From: Chloroflexota bacterium
GTDB lineage: Bacteria > Chloroflexota > Dehalococcoidia > Lucifugimonadales > UBA3495
DNA: 55,806 bases
Assembly (NCBI GenBank): GCA_028874075.1
Contig: JAPPLU010000015.1
Location: 1 to 55,806 of the forward strand
Direction: 5' to 3'
How positions within the stretch are numbered: position 1 is the first letter of the stretch; the number at the start of each line of letters is the position of its first letter. The notes beneath the pieces are model-generated. The model made no database searches. It saw only the letters and a program-made list of their open reading frames with translations, and was not told the origin of the DNA. The position numbers and the translations under genes are program-made. This document shows, piece after piece, positions 35,370 through 44,750 of this stretch.

Positions 35370-35915
35370 ATGCTAACGGTGGGGCATTATAATCCCGCGG
35401 TGGACATTGCCAGCATGTTGCGCCTTTACGAAGGGAAGCGGATCACGCCGTTCCTCGAGGTATTTAATGCCGTCCGAGACGCCCCCGCGAGTGCCGTCGG
35501 CGAATTGCTTGAACTCGCCGCCTCCGACGAGATGGCACTCCAGGTTGGCGCGACCTGGGTGCTTAGGCACCTCGCTGAGAGTGGCGTAGTGCTTTACGGG
35601 CCCCAGGCGGAGAAACTCTTGCACCTTCTGAGTCAGCCCCTCGCGCCCGGCGCGCTCCTCCACGTTCTGCAGACCTTGCCGCACATAGAGGTCGAGCAAG
35701 CGCAGCAAGGAGCGTTGCAAAGTGTGCTGCTGGCACTGATTAAGTCTAGGCGTGCGTTCATCCGCGCATGGGCCTACAACGGCCTCGGTATTCTGGCCGC
35801 ACGGGACCCCTCATTGCGGCACGAGATTTTCAATCTGTTTGACCAAGCTGCGAGAAGCGAGACTGCCGCTGTGAAGGCGCGTATACGACATGCGCGTTCG
35901 GCGATTCCGGACTAG
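35370..35915 (+). CDS. HEAT-like helical repeat protein
   Basis: A 181-residue, mostly helical protein of unknown function with paired helices like HEAT/armadillo units: ASDEMALQVGATWVLRHLAE, the LLHLLSQPLAPGALLHVLQTLPH pair, and ALIKSRRAFIRAWAYNGLGILAARDP near the end. Such repeats bind proteins or peptides. No catalytic motif is seen. No clear ribosome site precedes ATG 35370; ATG 35415 (MLRLYEG) is possible. It lies within the ~940 bases separating the two copies of the LLM gene end, so it probably arrived with that rearrangement. Bases 35916-36222 hold nothing further. Confidence 0.65.
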   Translation: MLTVGHYNPAVDIASMLRLYEGKRITPFLEVFNAVRDAPASAVGELLELAASDEMALQVGATWVLRHLAESGVVLYGPQAEKLLHLLSQPLAPGALLHVLQTLPHIEVEQAQQGALQSVLLALIKSRRAFIRAWAYNGLGILAARDPSLRHEIFNLFDQAARSETAAVKARIRHARSAIPD

Positions 35916-36222
35916 GGTCGAGTTACCAGCCGACTCATTCTATCCATCGGGGCGGAGGCTCGATGAATCTTATCGGGGAAGGCTTGCCTGAGTTCCTAGG
36001 GCCAGGACTTCCCAGCGGAAATTTCGAAATACGGCACACTACCGCCCACCATCCTCCACTGTCGAACCAAATGCACTCGACCGGCGCCTTCCGCGCCATC
36101 CAATGCGGAAATGGTCAGAGGCCACGATTGCTTCCTGGTAAATGCTGGACATTGTCGTGGCCTTTGTGACTGCCGGGAACTTGGTTTAGGGACGGACTGC
36201 CGCAATTAACCCTGGACACCCC

Positions 36223-37371
36223 CTACTTGAACGCCGGGATCACGTGCTTGCCGAACAGTTCTATGGACTTCATCACCTGCTCGTGGCCGATGGTCTCGGT
36301 GGCCATGAGAAACTGGACCTGGTCCACGCCGGTGGCCTCGTGCAGCTTGACGGCATTGATGCAGCTTTCTGGGTCGCCGGCCACGATCACACCCCGTTCG
36401 GCCAGGGTATCAGAGTCCATCTCCTCCCAGATTTTCTGGGCCAGGGCGCTGCCGCCGGAAAGGTCGAACTGGGTGGCCGCTCCCTCCTCGGTGACTTCCT
36501 TTACGTCAATGTAGCGGGAGAAGTTGTGCACCAGGTGTTCGGGGATGCCACCCCACTGTTCCAGCAACCTTGAGTAAATGTCCTTCTGGTCCTGCACATA
36601 GGGACGGCCGGGGCCAAAGAAGGTTTTGAGCGAGTTGGCACATAGCTCCCTGGCCTCGTGGTTGTCTTCGCCGCAGTAGCCGAAGATGGAGCTGAGCCAC
36701 TGGTTGTTGACGAAGCCGCCCACGGGGTCCGCCTCCTTGATGGTTGTCCGGTAGTCCTGGATGTGGGGTTCCAGCACCGAGGGAGCGCTGACCCCCAGGG
36801 CCATGACACCGATGCCTTTCTGGGCGGCCAACTGGTAGGTGGTAGGCTGCAAGGCAGCTACCCAGATGGGCGGGTGGGGCTTCTGGTAGGGCTTGGGCAG
36901 CACCTGCCGGGGCGGCACGTTCCAGAAGCGGCCGTCCCACTCGAAATAGTCGGACTCCCAGATTTTGGGGACCATGGACAGGGACTCTTCCCACATTTCA
37001 CGGGAATCCCGGGGGTCAATGCCCATGCCTGTTTGTTCATAAGGGGCGGAGCGGCCCGTGCCAAAATCCACACGCCCGTTAGACAGGTGGTCGACCATTG
37101 CTACCCGCTCGGCCACCCGAACCGGGTGATGGTAAGGCAGAATGACCACACCAAACCCCAGCCTGATATTCTTTGTCAGGCGACTCAAGGCCCCGAAGAT
37201 AACCTCCGGGCAGGGCGACGACGAAAAGGTGGTCAGGAAGTGGTGCTCAACGAACCAGACGTAATCGAACCCCATCTCGTCTGCCAGAACGCACTGCTCG
37301 ATGGTTTCCTCGATTACGGCGTGGTCGTCCAGAGAGGGACGCTGCATTTCGTAGGCCAGGCCAAATTGCAT
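36223..37371 (-). CDS. LLM-class flavin-dependent oxidoreductase (luciferase-like)
   Basis: A 382-residue bacterial-luciferase-like monooxygenase or F420-dependent oxidoreductase with a TIM barrel. Family features: LADEMGFDYVWFVEHHF, NIRLGFGVVILPYHHPVRVAERVAMVDHLSNGRVDFGTGR, KPHPPIWVAALQP and, near the end, VAGDPESCINAVKLHEATGVDQVQFLM. The cofactor (FMN or F420) cannot be told. ATG 37371 has GGAGGTG 4 bases upstream; a longer frame is rejected. Its last 162 bases are duplicated at 35125-35286. Confidence 0.92.
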   Translation of the reverse strand: MQFGLAYEMQRPSLDDHAVIEETIEQCVLADEMGFDYVWFVEHHFLTTFSSSPCPEVIFGALSRLTKNIRLGFGVVILPYHHPVRVAERVAMVDHLSNGRVDFGTGRSAPYEQTGMGIDPRDSREMWEESLSMVPKIWESDYFEWDGRFWNVPPRQVLPKPYQKPHPPIWVAALQPTTYQLAAQKGIGVMALGVSAPSVLEPHIQDYRTTIKEADPVGGFVNNQWLSSIFGYCGEDNHEARELCANSLKTFFGPGRPYVQDQKDIYSRLLEQWGGIPEHLVHNFSRYIDVKEVTEEGAATQFDLSGGSALAQKIWEEMDSDTLAERGVIVAGDPESCINAVKLHEATGVDQVQFLMATETIGHEQVMKSIELFGKHVIPAFK

Positions 37372-37596
37372 GATGCACCTCCGGCATCCGATCGGCTGAG
37401 TAATTGCGGCCATTCTAACCTTGATAGATTGACGGAGCAAGGAACCTGCACCAGCCAAATCAACCCGCATCAACCTTGACGCTCCACCACACCCCCACCA
37501 TAATCAAGCCACGCTGCCAGACTTTGCCCGATTGAGCAAGTGTCTGGTACCCTCTTCGCAATTTGAACCCAATCCGAACGTAACTTTGGAGGAAAC

Positions 37597-39276
37597 ATGG
37601 CCCGAGTCACCGGTAGTCATCTCATCGCCAAGGCCCTGAAGCTGGAGGGCGTCTACAACATCTTTACCCTTGCGGGCGACCACGTGCTGCCGGTGCTGGA
37701 CGTCATGGCCGACGACGATTTCCGCTTTATCGACACCCGCCACGAGCAGGCAGCGGTGCACATGGCCGACGCCTACGGCCGCATCACCGGCCAGCTGGGC
37801 GTGTGCATGTACACCACTCCCGGCTTCGCCAACGCAATTCCGGGGTTGACCAACGCTATGCACAGCGAAAGTCCGCTGTTGTCCATCGCCGGGTCCGCCG
37901 ACCTGTCGGAACTGGGGCGGGGGGCCATGCAGGAGATTGACCAGGTGGGCATGGCGGCGGCCACTACCAAGGAATCGCTGATGATTTACGACGCTCGCCG
38001 CATCCCCGACACCATCGCCAGGGCAGTGCGGCTGGCCTTCAGCGGCCGTCGTGGCCCCGTCCACCTGACCATCCCTACCGACGTTCAGGAACAGGAACTG
38101 GATGAGGACGAGGTGGTCTTCTTCAATCCCGACGAATACCGGGCCAGCGAAGCTATCCTGGCGCCCCAGGCCCAGGTTGAGCAGGCCATTGCCCTGCTTC
38201 GACAGGCCCAGCGGCCCTTCGTCATCGCCGGCGAAGCCGCCGGTTACACCCAGGACGGGCAGGCGCTCATGGACTTTGCGGAAACCCTGAAGGTGCCTGT
38301 ATTGACTGAAGGGCAGGCCCGGGGCTTGGTGCCCGACGACCACCCCTATGGGTTCGGCTTCTTTGAGCGGGGTCTGAACCGGGCCGCCACCATGCTGCGC
38401 AACGCCGACGTAGTCGTCCTTCTGGGCCGCAAGCAGGACTACACCATAGGTTTCTGCCGCCCACCCAACGTGGCCGCCGACGCCAGGATTATCCAGATCG
38501 ATCCTTCGCCAGCAGAGATTGGCCGCAACCGGGGCGTGGCCGTGGGAATGGTGGGCGACGTGACCAGTGTGGTGCAGCAAATGACCGCCGAGGCGTCGAA
38601 ACACACCTGGCAGGACCTGCCCTGGCTGGAGGAACTGCGGGCCTCCCGAGCCGCCCAGGCCGAGTGGGCCGAGGGGCTGGCGGTGTCGGAAACGCCCATG
38701 CACGCCATGTTCGTGCACAAGACCCTGGAGTCCATGCTTCGGCCCGATGACTTCCTGTCATTCGATGGCGGCGACTACTGCCATTTCGGTCGGGCCCTGC
38801 TGCCGGCCCAGATGCCCAAGAAGTGGAGCTACGTCTCCAGCCTGGGAATGCTTGGTTCATCTCTTCCATCGGCCCTGGCCGCACAGGTGGCCTACCCGGA
38901 CTCTCGGGTCATCAACCTGACTGGCGACGGCGCATTTGGATTCAACGGCATGGAGTTCGATACGGCGGTGCGCCACGGACTGAACGTGGTAACCGTCCTG
39001 GGCAATGATTCGGCTTGGGGCATCGACCGGCAGATTCAGCTGGGCCTGTATGGGCGCCCCGTGGCCACCGACCTGCTGCAGACCCGCTACGACCTGGTGG
39101 TACAGGGACTGGGCGGCCACTGCGAGTTCGTGGAACGCCCCGAGGACCTCAAGCCCGCCCTGGAACGGGCATTCGCCGCCAACAAGCCGGCCCTGGTAAA
39201 CGTGGTAGTGGAACGCGCCATAAGCCCCCGCGCCGAGGCGGCCATAGCCCGGCGGCAGGCGGTTATGGGGCAGTAG
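37597..39276 (+). CDS. ThDP-dependent acetolactate synthase-like enzyme
   Basis: A 559-residue three-domain thiamine diphosphate enzyme. The Pyr domain has the catalytic Glu50 in RHEQAAVHMADAY; the PP domain has the ThDP/Mg motif GDGAFGFNGMEFDTAVRHGLN...NDSAWG. The middle domain is acetohydroxyacid-synthase-like. The family covers acetolactate synthase, oxalyl-CoA decarboxylase, benzoylformate decarboxylase and sulfopyruvate-type enzymes. With no regulatory subunit nearby it is more likely a catabolic decarboxylase or ligase than IlvB. ATG 37597 follows GGAGGAAAC. It is followed by the inserted ATPase pair. Confidence 0.88.
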   Translation: MARVTGSHLIAKALKLEGVYNIFTLAGDHVLPVLDVMADDDFRFIDTRHEQAAVHMADAYGRITGQLGVCMYTTPGFANAIPGLTNAMHSESPLLSIAGSADLSELGRGAMQEIDQVGMAAATTKESLMIYDARRIPDTIARAVRLAFSGRRGPVHLTIPTDVQEQELDEDEVVFFNPDEYRASEAILAPQAQVEQAIALLRQAQRPFVIAGEAAGYTQDGQALMDFAETLKVPVLTEGQARGLVPDDHPYGFGFFERGLNRAATMLRNADVVVLLGRKQDYTIGFCRPPNVAADARIIQIDPSPAEIGRNRGVAVGMVGDVTSVVQQMTAEASKHTWQDLPWLEELRASRAAQAEWAEGLAVSETPMHAMFVHKTLESMLRPDDFLSFDGGDYCHFGRALLPAQMPKKWSYVSSLGMLGSSLPSALAAQVAYPDSRVINLTGDGAFGFNGMEFDTAVRHGLNVVTVLGNDSAWGIDRQIQLGLYGRPVATDLLQTRYDLVVQGLGGHCEFVERPEDLKPALERAFAANKPALVNVVVERAISPRAEAAIARRQAVMGQ

Positions 39277-39317
39277 GGTCAACATCCCCGTTTTGCCCCG
39301 GGAAGGGAGGCCATGAA

Positions 39318-40802
39318 ATGCTTAAGGTAACCGCCAAAGACTTCGGCCCCATAGTCGAAGGAACGGTGGAATTGAAACCGCTGACAATTTTTGTGGGGCC
39401 GAGCAATACGGGCAAGTCTTATATGGCCACTGCCGTTCATGCCGTGGTGAATTCGCTGAATGGTTACGGAATGTTTCCCAACGTGAGGCGAGCATTCTGG
39501 CAACGCCATATCATCGGAGTCGACAGGCTTTGGGATATTCCAGATGAAGGCTCTAGCGCCGAGAAGGCGGCATTGGATTGGGCGGAAAGCATAAATGAAG
39601 GGCAGGCTGTTCCGGCAAACCCCAGGGTTTCCGACGCACCTCCATCCGTGCGCGACGAGTTGAACAATTCAGCTCTTCAGGCCATAGAGACATTTCAAAG
39701 AGACGCGCTGGAGTACATTGACAGGGTATTTGGAGGCAACGGTTCATTCATAAGGACGACAGGTGATCGAAGCAATTTTCAGTTACAGATCTACCGAAAA
39801 AATCCTTTGCTCCACTCAACTATTGAATTGGATATAGGGGATAGGCACCCTGAGGTTGATATTACGCAAGCTGTAATTGACCCGCTTCCTGACATAATTG
39901 GTGAAGAGTTTTTAGTTGGACGGGACGAGCTTGATATAGTTACATTCGATGAAGTGTATAGTCGATGGATTGGCTACATCAATGATGTTATCTTATCCGG
40001 TTTTCCGCCGGAGAGTTTCTATTTCCCTGCAGCCAGGTCTGGAATTTCACAAGCTTATAAGGTTATAGGGGCAGAGCTAGTGCGTCAGTCTGCTCCCAAT
40101 AGGGGGAACTCCCCGGCAGCTCATTTGTGGCTAGGCACCATATCAGAGTTTGTAAGCAATCTTATTGGGCTTGACAGGCGTCGTCTTAGGGGGTCGCGTC
40201 CAATCGAATTGGGAGATCCTATTGGATTCTTTGAGGCGCAAGTTGTCAAGGGAAAAATCGATATGGACGAATCTTCAGAACTTCCTTTGCCCGACATTGT
40301 GTATGTACCGAAGTGGTCGGAGGCTGACAAGTTTACGCTAAACCAAACCTCTTCCATGGTCTCTGAACTGGCCCCGATAATCTTGTTCCTGAAGCACCTA
40401 GTCCGTCCCGGCGACCTCCTAATACTGGAAGAACCCGAATCCCATCTTCACCCTGCAGCCCAACGGCAGATGGCCCGGGGCATAGTCCGGTTGGTGAACG
40501 CAGGAATGAAGGTGCTTATAACTACTCACAGCGACTATTTCCTGAACCAGGTAAACAACCTCCTGCGTATCAGCCACGCAAATGAGCAGTGGTTGGAACA
40601 ACACGGGTTCGATAGGGCTGATTGCCTGCAACGTGAGGACGTGAGCGCTTACCTGTTTCGTTGGGACGACAACGAGGGTGGCAGCTTGATTGAGGAATTA
40701 ACAATCCGCCCGGATGTTGGAATTGACGATGATGAGTTCGGTAAGGTAGTAAACGACCAGTATGAAGAAACTATCCTGGTCGAGGGCATTCCTCTCAAAT
40801 GA
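39318..40802 (+). CDS. AAA/ABC-type ATPase (OLD/AAA_15-like), predicted conflict system component
   Basis: A 494-residue ATPase of the OLD/RecF-like ABC clade. Walker A GPSNTGKS (27-34) follows the N-terminal strand; residues ~60-330 form a large insertion. Then come a signature-like SSMVSELAP, Walker B DLLILEEPESHLHP (366-379, Glu372 region) and the H-loop ITTHSD (His404). There is no TOPRIM domain, unlike OLD nucleases. ATG 39318 has GGGAGG 7 bases upstream. The next gene overlaps by 4 bases (ATGA) and encodes a small nuclease-like protein. Codon use is visibly more AT-rich than in flanking metabolic genes, suggesting transfer. Function is inferred from architecture. Confidence 0.85.
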   Translation: MLKVTAKDFGPIVEGTVELKPLTIFVGPSNTGKSYMATAVHAVVNSLNGYGMFPNVRRAFWQRHIIGVDRLWDIPDEGSSAEKAALDWAESINEGQAVPANPRVSDAPPSVRDELNNSALQAIETFQRDALEYIDRVFGGNGSFIRTTGDRSNFQLQIYRKNPLLHSTIELDIGDRHPEVDITQAVIDPLPDIIGEEFLVGRDELDIVTFDEVYSRWIGYINDVILSGFPPESFYFPAARSGISQAYKVIGAELVRQSAPNRGNSPAAHLWLGTISEFVSNLIGLDRRRLRGSRPIELGDPIGFFEAQVVKGKIDMDESSELPLPDIVYVPKWSEADKFTLNQTSSMVSELAPIILFLKHLVRPGDLLILEEPESHLHPAAQRQMARGIVRLVNAGMKVLITTHSDYFLNQVNNLLRISHANEQWLEQHGFDRADCLQREDVSAYLFRWDDNEGGSLIEELTIRPDVGIDDDEFGKVVNDQYEETILVEGIPLK

Positions 40803-41344
40803 CCGCCGCCAGCCTTTTGGAGTCTTTACGGAAAGCCCACCAAGACTGCTGCTTGACGGACAACTGCGCAGATCAAAATTGCCAAGTGGATTTGAGCGGA
40901 ATGGAATCCGACTCCATGGCAATATTTCACGGCGAGAACCACCGGGACAGCCACGGTGACTCCTCCAGCAAGATTGCGGACAGACTGGTTTTCACCATTT
41001 ACAAGGGTGGAGCGTTGTCGGGTCTGGTAGCTGCCGTCATAGAACTAAAAGGCGGTATGTCTCTCCATTTGAGCGATACGATTGAACAGATTAGAATGGG
41101 GATGAAAGCGGTTGAAGTGCTACTGGAGGAAAGTAGTGTAGCTGCTTGGTACCCCGTGTTGATGTTTAGTGGCGCTGGAAAACGGCGTCCCCAGTACGTA
41201 AGAAAGATCAACCTGCAGAGCAGCCGCATCGCATTTAGACACGACACTCCAAAGACCATTTTCCTGAAGGATTGTGGAAGCAAATTAACTGATACTCTGG
41301 AAGAACTGGGAAATCGGTACCCAAGCAACCTTTCGTCAGCTTGA
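40799..41344 (+). CDS. Small PD-(D/E)xK-like protein partnered with the ATPase
   Basis: A 181-residue protein that I cannot name. Residues 61-85 read ADRLVF...VIELKGG, with Asp61, Glu82 and Lys84 in the D...ExK pattern of PD-(D/E)xK nucleases; the helix following (LSDTIEQIRMGMKAVEVLLEE) fits. An N-terminal cysteine cluster (Cys17, Cys18, Cys23, Cys28) could bind metal. The start overlaps the ATPase stop by 4 bases, so the pair is translationally coupled, the usual layout of two-gene defence systems. The nuclease assignment is by motif only; a C-terminal domain (residues ~115-181) has no recognised function. Confidence 0.7.
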   Translation: MTAASLLESLRKAHQDCCLTDNCADQNCQVDLSGMESDSMAIFHGENHRDSHGDSSSKIADRLVFTIYKGGALSGLVAAVIELKGGMSLHLSDTIEQIRMGMKAVEVLLEESSVAAWYPVLMFSGAGKRRPQYVRKINLQSSRIAFRHDTPKTIFLKDCGSKLTDTLEELGNRYPSNLSSA

Positions 41345-41358
41345 AGGAGGCCCCCCTC

Positions 41359-43077
41359 ATGCCCCACTCACCCCACGGCATCAACTACGACTCTTACCGT
41401 CCCGTGGTTATGGGGCGGAATGGGATGGTCTGTTCCGGGCACCCTCTGGCCTCCCAGGCCGGGATTGCCATGCTGCAACGGGGCGGCAACTTTGCCGATG
41501 CGGCCCTGGCGACGGCGGCTACCCTGAACGTGGTAGAGCCGTTGATGTCGGGTGTTGGAGGCGATGGCTTCATCATGGTGTACCGCAAGGATGCCGACCG
41601 CCTGGAAGTGTCCAACGGTACCGGCGCCGCTCCTTACGCCGCCACGCGGGAACGATACCTGCCTGAAGGCATACCGATGAAGGGCATTATGTCTGTGTCG
41701 GTGCCGGGGCTGGTCAATAGCTGGCTGGACGTACATGAAAAACACGGCCTTCTATCCCTTGCGGAGTGCTTTGCTCCGGCCATTGACCTGGCGGCCAACG
41801 GCTTTCCCGTTACCCACGTGCTGTCCAGGTCCATTGCCGCCGACCCGCTGCTTTGCCAGTTTCCCACTTCTCAAGCCGTATTTGCTCCCAAAGGCGGGCG
41901 ACCCTTGCAGCCCGGGGAAATCTGCTACCAGAAGAACCTGGCCCGCAGCTTCCAGGATATAGTTGATGGCGGACGGGAAGCATTTTACAAAGGCGAAATC
42001 GCCCGGGCCATCGTAAAGTTCAGCGAGGAACAGGGTGGTATCCTGTCCCTTAAGGACATGGCCGACTGCCGGGCCCGGTGGCAGGAAGCCATTTCTACTA
42101 CCTACCACGGCCACACTGTCTACGAAGCGCCGCCCAACTCCAGCGGCCACGTTTTGTTACAGGAACTGAACCTGGTGGAGGGGTTTGACCTGAAGTCGTT
42201 GGGTTGCAATACCGCTGATAGCATCCACCTGATGGTCGAGGCCAAGAAGCTGGCCTTCATCGACCGGGAAGCCTTCGTTGCCGACCCCGAGTACATCGAC
42301 GTACCCATCGAGGGCCTCCTTTCAAAGGAGTACGCTCGGGAACGGGCGAAGCTCATTGATCCGGGAAGGGCTGCCTACGACGCCAAGGCAGGGAACCCTT
42401 GGGCCTACCAGGCTGCCCAACCAGAAGGCCGCCGGGCTAAGGTGGGCGCCGGCCAGGAGCAGGAAGACACCACCTGTTTCGTGGTGGTGGATGGTCAAGG
42501 CAACGCCATCTGTCAGCTTCAAAGCATCCAGAGTGCGTGGGGGTCCAGCCTGATAGCCGGGGAAACGGGCATTTTGCTGAACAATCGGATGACCTACTGG
42601 CACCTGGAGGAGGACCACGTAGACTGCCTGGAGCCGGGCAAGCGGGTGCGCCACACCATGAATCCGGTGATGGTCTTCCACAACTCCGATGCGTCAGACA
42701 ACGGGGCTGGCCGCCAACTGTCCCTGGTTCTCGGCACCCCTGGCGCCGACACCCAGGTGCAGACCAACCTGCAGGTCATCAGCCACGTACTGGACTTCGG
42801 GATGACGGTGGCCGAAGCGGTGGAAGCCCCCCGCTGGCGCAACACCCAGAACCCCACCGAGTCCTACGTCCCCCACACCTGTCCCGACGAACTGCTGGTG
42901 GAATCGCGCTACTCCAATGAAGTGTTGGAGGGACTGCGGCAGCGAGGGCACGTCCTCAACATCCTGGGCGGCTGGGAAGCCACCGGCAGCGAAATGATGA
43001 TCCAGGTAGATGCGCAGAACGGGGCGTTGCATGGCGGGGCGGACCCGCGGCGGGACGGGTACGCGGTGGGGTGGTAG
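41359..43077 (+). CDS. Gamma-glutamyltransferase-family (Ntn) hydrolase
   Basis: A 572-residue Ntn-hydrolase precursor of the gamma-glutamyltranspeptidase family, which self-cleaves at the catalytic Thr. The nucleophile is Thr371 in QEDTTCFVVVDGQGNA. The large chain has GRNGMVCSGHPLASQAG and MSGVGGDGFIMVY, the small chain LNNRM and GTPGADTQVQTNLQVI. No signal peptide is seen, so it may act in the cytoplasm, as with the acylase- or glutathione-hydrolase-like members found in catabolic clusters. ATG 41359 has GAAGGAGG 8 bases upstream. The gene follows the ATPase pair closely. Confidence 0.92.
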   Translation: MPHSPHGINYDSYRPVVMGRNGMVCSGHPLASQAGIAMLQRGGNFADAALATAATLNVVEPLMSGVGGDGFIMVYRKDADRLEVSNGTGAAPYAATRERYLPEGIPMKGIMSVSVPGLVNSWLDVHEKHGLLSLAECFAPAIDLAANGFPVTHVLSRSIAADPLLCQFPTSQAVFAPKGGRPLQPGEICYQKNLARSFQDIVDGGREAFYKGEIARAIVKFSEEQGGILSLKDMADCRARWQEAISTTYHGHTVYEAPPNSSGHVLLQELNLVEGFDLKSLGCNTADSIHLMVEAKKLAFIDREAFVADPEYIDVPIEGLLSKEYARERAKLIDPGRAAYDAKAGNPWAYQAAQPEGRRAKVGAGQEQEDTTCFVVVDGQGNAICQLQSIQSAWGSSLIAGETGILLNNRMTYWHLEEDHVDCLEPGKRVRHTMNPVMVFHNSDASDNGAGRQLSLVLGTPGADTQVQTNLQVISHVLDFGMTVAEAVEAPRWRNTQNPTESYVPHTCPDELLVESRYSNEVLEGLRQRGHVLNILGGWEATGSEMMIQVDAQNGALHGGADPRRDGYAVGW

Positions 43078-43239
43078 GCCGTCAATCTCGTCCATTCTGC
43101 ACCTGTATGGCCGAGTATTTGGCAACTCCAAAGGGATTTAGCTCAATGATACAATTCCCCGGGCTAAGTTAGACCACCCGGATAGATACGTTCAAAGAGG
43201 TAACTGACGGCATACAGGCCATTTACCGTCGACCAAGAA

Positions 43240-43821
43240 ATGGAGATTGTGGGTGATGAAGTTCTTTGCGTCGGGGAGAAGGGCAAAAGCATTTATGGCC
43301 TGCTAGGGAGCACGGTTGCTTTGCTGGCATGCCAACAGGGGACAGCGCGTCCTGAACCGGCCAAGGATATAGGAGTTACCGCCATTGCAGTTATTAGTGG
43401 CAAGCAGGGCGAATCCCTCGGGAAGGTTACCCTGGCCCAAGGCCCCCAGGGTGTGTTGGTGAGCGCCGACCTGACGGGGCTGCCGCCGGGTGGTCATGGA
43501 TTCCACATCCATGGCGTGGGCGCCTGTTCGCCTGACTTTTCCGCGGCAGGCCGCCACTTCAATCCTGCGGAGGAGTCCCACGGCTTCTTGTATGGAATCG
43601 GCCAGCACGCCGGTGATTTGCCCAACATCTATGCCGGGTTGGATGGCGTCGCCAGGACAGACGTTTTTATCTCAAATGTGACACTGGCTGAGGGAGAGCA
43701 AGACTCCCTTTTCGATTCCGACGGGTCGGCCATCATAGTACACGAAAAGCCCGACGCCTACGGTGAGGATGTCGGTTCAGCAGGCTCCCGTATAGCCTGC
43801 GGGATTATCCAGCGAAACTAA
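43240..43821 (+). CDS. sodC: Cu/Zn superoxide dismutase, lipoprotein-type
   Basis: A 193-residue SodC that dismutates superoxide outside the cytoplasm. Metal ligands: HGFHIHGVGAC, the GRHFNP His, HGFLYG, GQHAGDLPNI and the last Cu ligand in IIVHEKPDAYG; the disulfide partners are in GVGAC and RIACG. The N-terminus has a hydrophobic run ending LLACQQG, a lipobox that would lipidate Cys31. The start is uncertain: ATG 43240 has only an AAGAA, and in another frame ATG 43255 begins MKFFASGRRAKAF, a typical signal start that meets TAG after 16 codons. A small frameshift in the leader is therefore possible. Confidence 0.9.
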   Translation: MEIVGDEVLCVGEKGKSIYGLLGSTVALLACQQGTARPEPAKDIGVTAIAVISGKQGESLGKVTLAQGPQGVLVSADLTGLPPGGHGFHIHGVGACSPDFSAAGRHFNPAEESHGFLYGIGQHAGDLPNIYAGLDGVARTDVFISNVTLAEGEQDSLFDSDGSAIIVHEKPDAYGEDVGSAGSRIACGIIQRN

Positions 43822-43870
43822 CCCCTTCACTAATCGTGGATTGGCGCTTTCGGCGCAGGACGAATTTATC

Positions 43871-44341
43871 ATGCGCATACCAGGTAACAAGCGAAGCCAG
43901 GAACCTGACGACATCGGCAACCGGGCCGGTGTCTTTGCCGAGGCGGTCCGCGACGGTGATATGAACCTGGCCTGGTCCATGCTGTCCAAGGAGACCCGGG
44001 GCATGCGCATGGGGGTGTGGGCCACACGTAACAACATAGACATGCAGAACGCCTACCGGGCCGCCTACGACCTGGACCATAATATGCGGTCTTCCATGAT
44101 GAAGGACTTCCGGGATACGGTGCTGCGCCTCTGGCCTTTGGAAGACCTCACCGACCTGGGAGTGGCGCCCACCAACTTCATTGACGATACCCATGCCTTT
44201 GCTTTCCTGCCCTTTGGCGTAACCGAGAATGAAAGCACTGTTACCCGCCGCCGCATGATGTCCGGCCTTGTGATTCCCATGCTGCTGGAAGACGGGCAGT
44301 GGCAGGTGGACCTGCCGGGGTGGCGCTTCCTGGATACCTAG
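43871..44341 (+). CDS. Hypothetical protein
   Basis: A 156-residue protein not recognised. It opens with a helix-rich part (GVFAEAVRDGDMNLAWSMLSKETRGMR), then ASP/MET-rich segments (AAYDLDHNMRSSMMKDF) and ends in a beta-strand pair (GLVIPMLLEDGQWQVDLPGWRFLDT), like an NTF2-fold or DUF4878-type domain. That fold guess is weak. ATG 43871 has AGGA about 10 bases upstream; a TTG at 43841 lacks one. It stands between sodC and the HNH gene. Confidence 0.65.
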   Translation: MRIPGNKRSQEPDDIGNRAGVFAEAVRDGDMNLAWSMLSKETRGMRMGVWATRNNIDMQNAYRAAYDLDHNMRSSMMKDFRDTVLRLWPLEDLTDLGVAPTNFIDDTHAFAFLPFGVTENESTVTRRRMMSGLVIPMLLEDGQWQVDLPGWRFLDT

Positions 44342-44406
44342 GCTGTTGGCGTGGTTACAGGGCTTTCCACTCGGTATTGTAGTAGCAGAGACGGAGACAG
44401 CTGACC

Positions 44407-44742
44407 TTGGCCCGCAAGAGACCCCAGCGCACCAACGTCCAGCCCCTTCCTGCAAAGGACGAAGCCGTCGTGTGCGAGCTTTGCCAGCGGGAGGTTGACC
44501 GATACACCGTTCATCATCTGGTTCCCAGGGCCCGGGGAGGACGGTTCGGACCCACCGCCAGGCTCTGCCCCACCTGCCACAGGCAACTTCATGCCCTCTT
44601 CTCCGAAGCGACCCTGGCCGAGGAACTGAACTCCATTGCCCTTTTGCAGGCGAACTCCCAAGTCAACAGCTACCTTCGATGGGTGCGCAAGCAGAAAAGC
44701 GCCGGAGGGTTCAAGGTTCGGCGGGCCAATAACCGGCGGTAG
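44407..44742 (+). CDS. HNH endonuclease-like protein
   Basis: A 111-residue protein with an HNH finger: zinc pairs Cys23/Cys26 (CELC) and Cys54/Cys57 (CPTCH), the active-site His36-His37 in TVHHLVPRARGG, and His58/His62. The HNH domain covers residues ~20-65; the rest is helical and basic. Start is TTG 44407 with GGAGAC upstream; no in-frame ATG would keep both zinc pairs. It lies 9 bases ahead of the FAD oxidoreductase start and may be co-transcribed. Small free-standing HNH proteins occur in phage, mobile elements and restriction systems; there is no direct sign which applies here. Confidence 0.85.
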   Translation: MARKRPQRTNVQPLPAKDEAVVCELCQREVDRYTVHHLVPRARGGRFGPTARLCPTCHRQLHALFSEATLAEELNSIALLQANSQVNSYLRWVRKQKSAGGFKVRRANNRR

Positions 44743-44750
44743 GCAGGGCT

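Noticed and set aside
39015..39317. Extended N-terminus of the ATPase
   Set aside because: The extension is an alternate frame inside the ThDP gene; a strong GGGAGG sits before ATG 39318.
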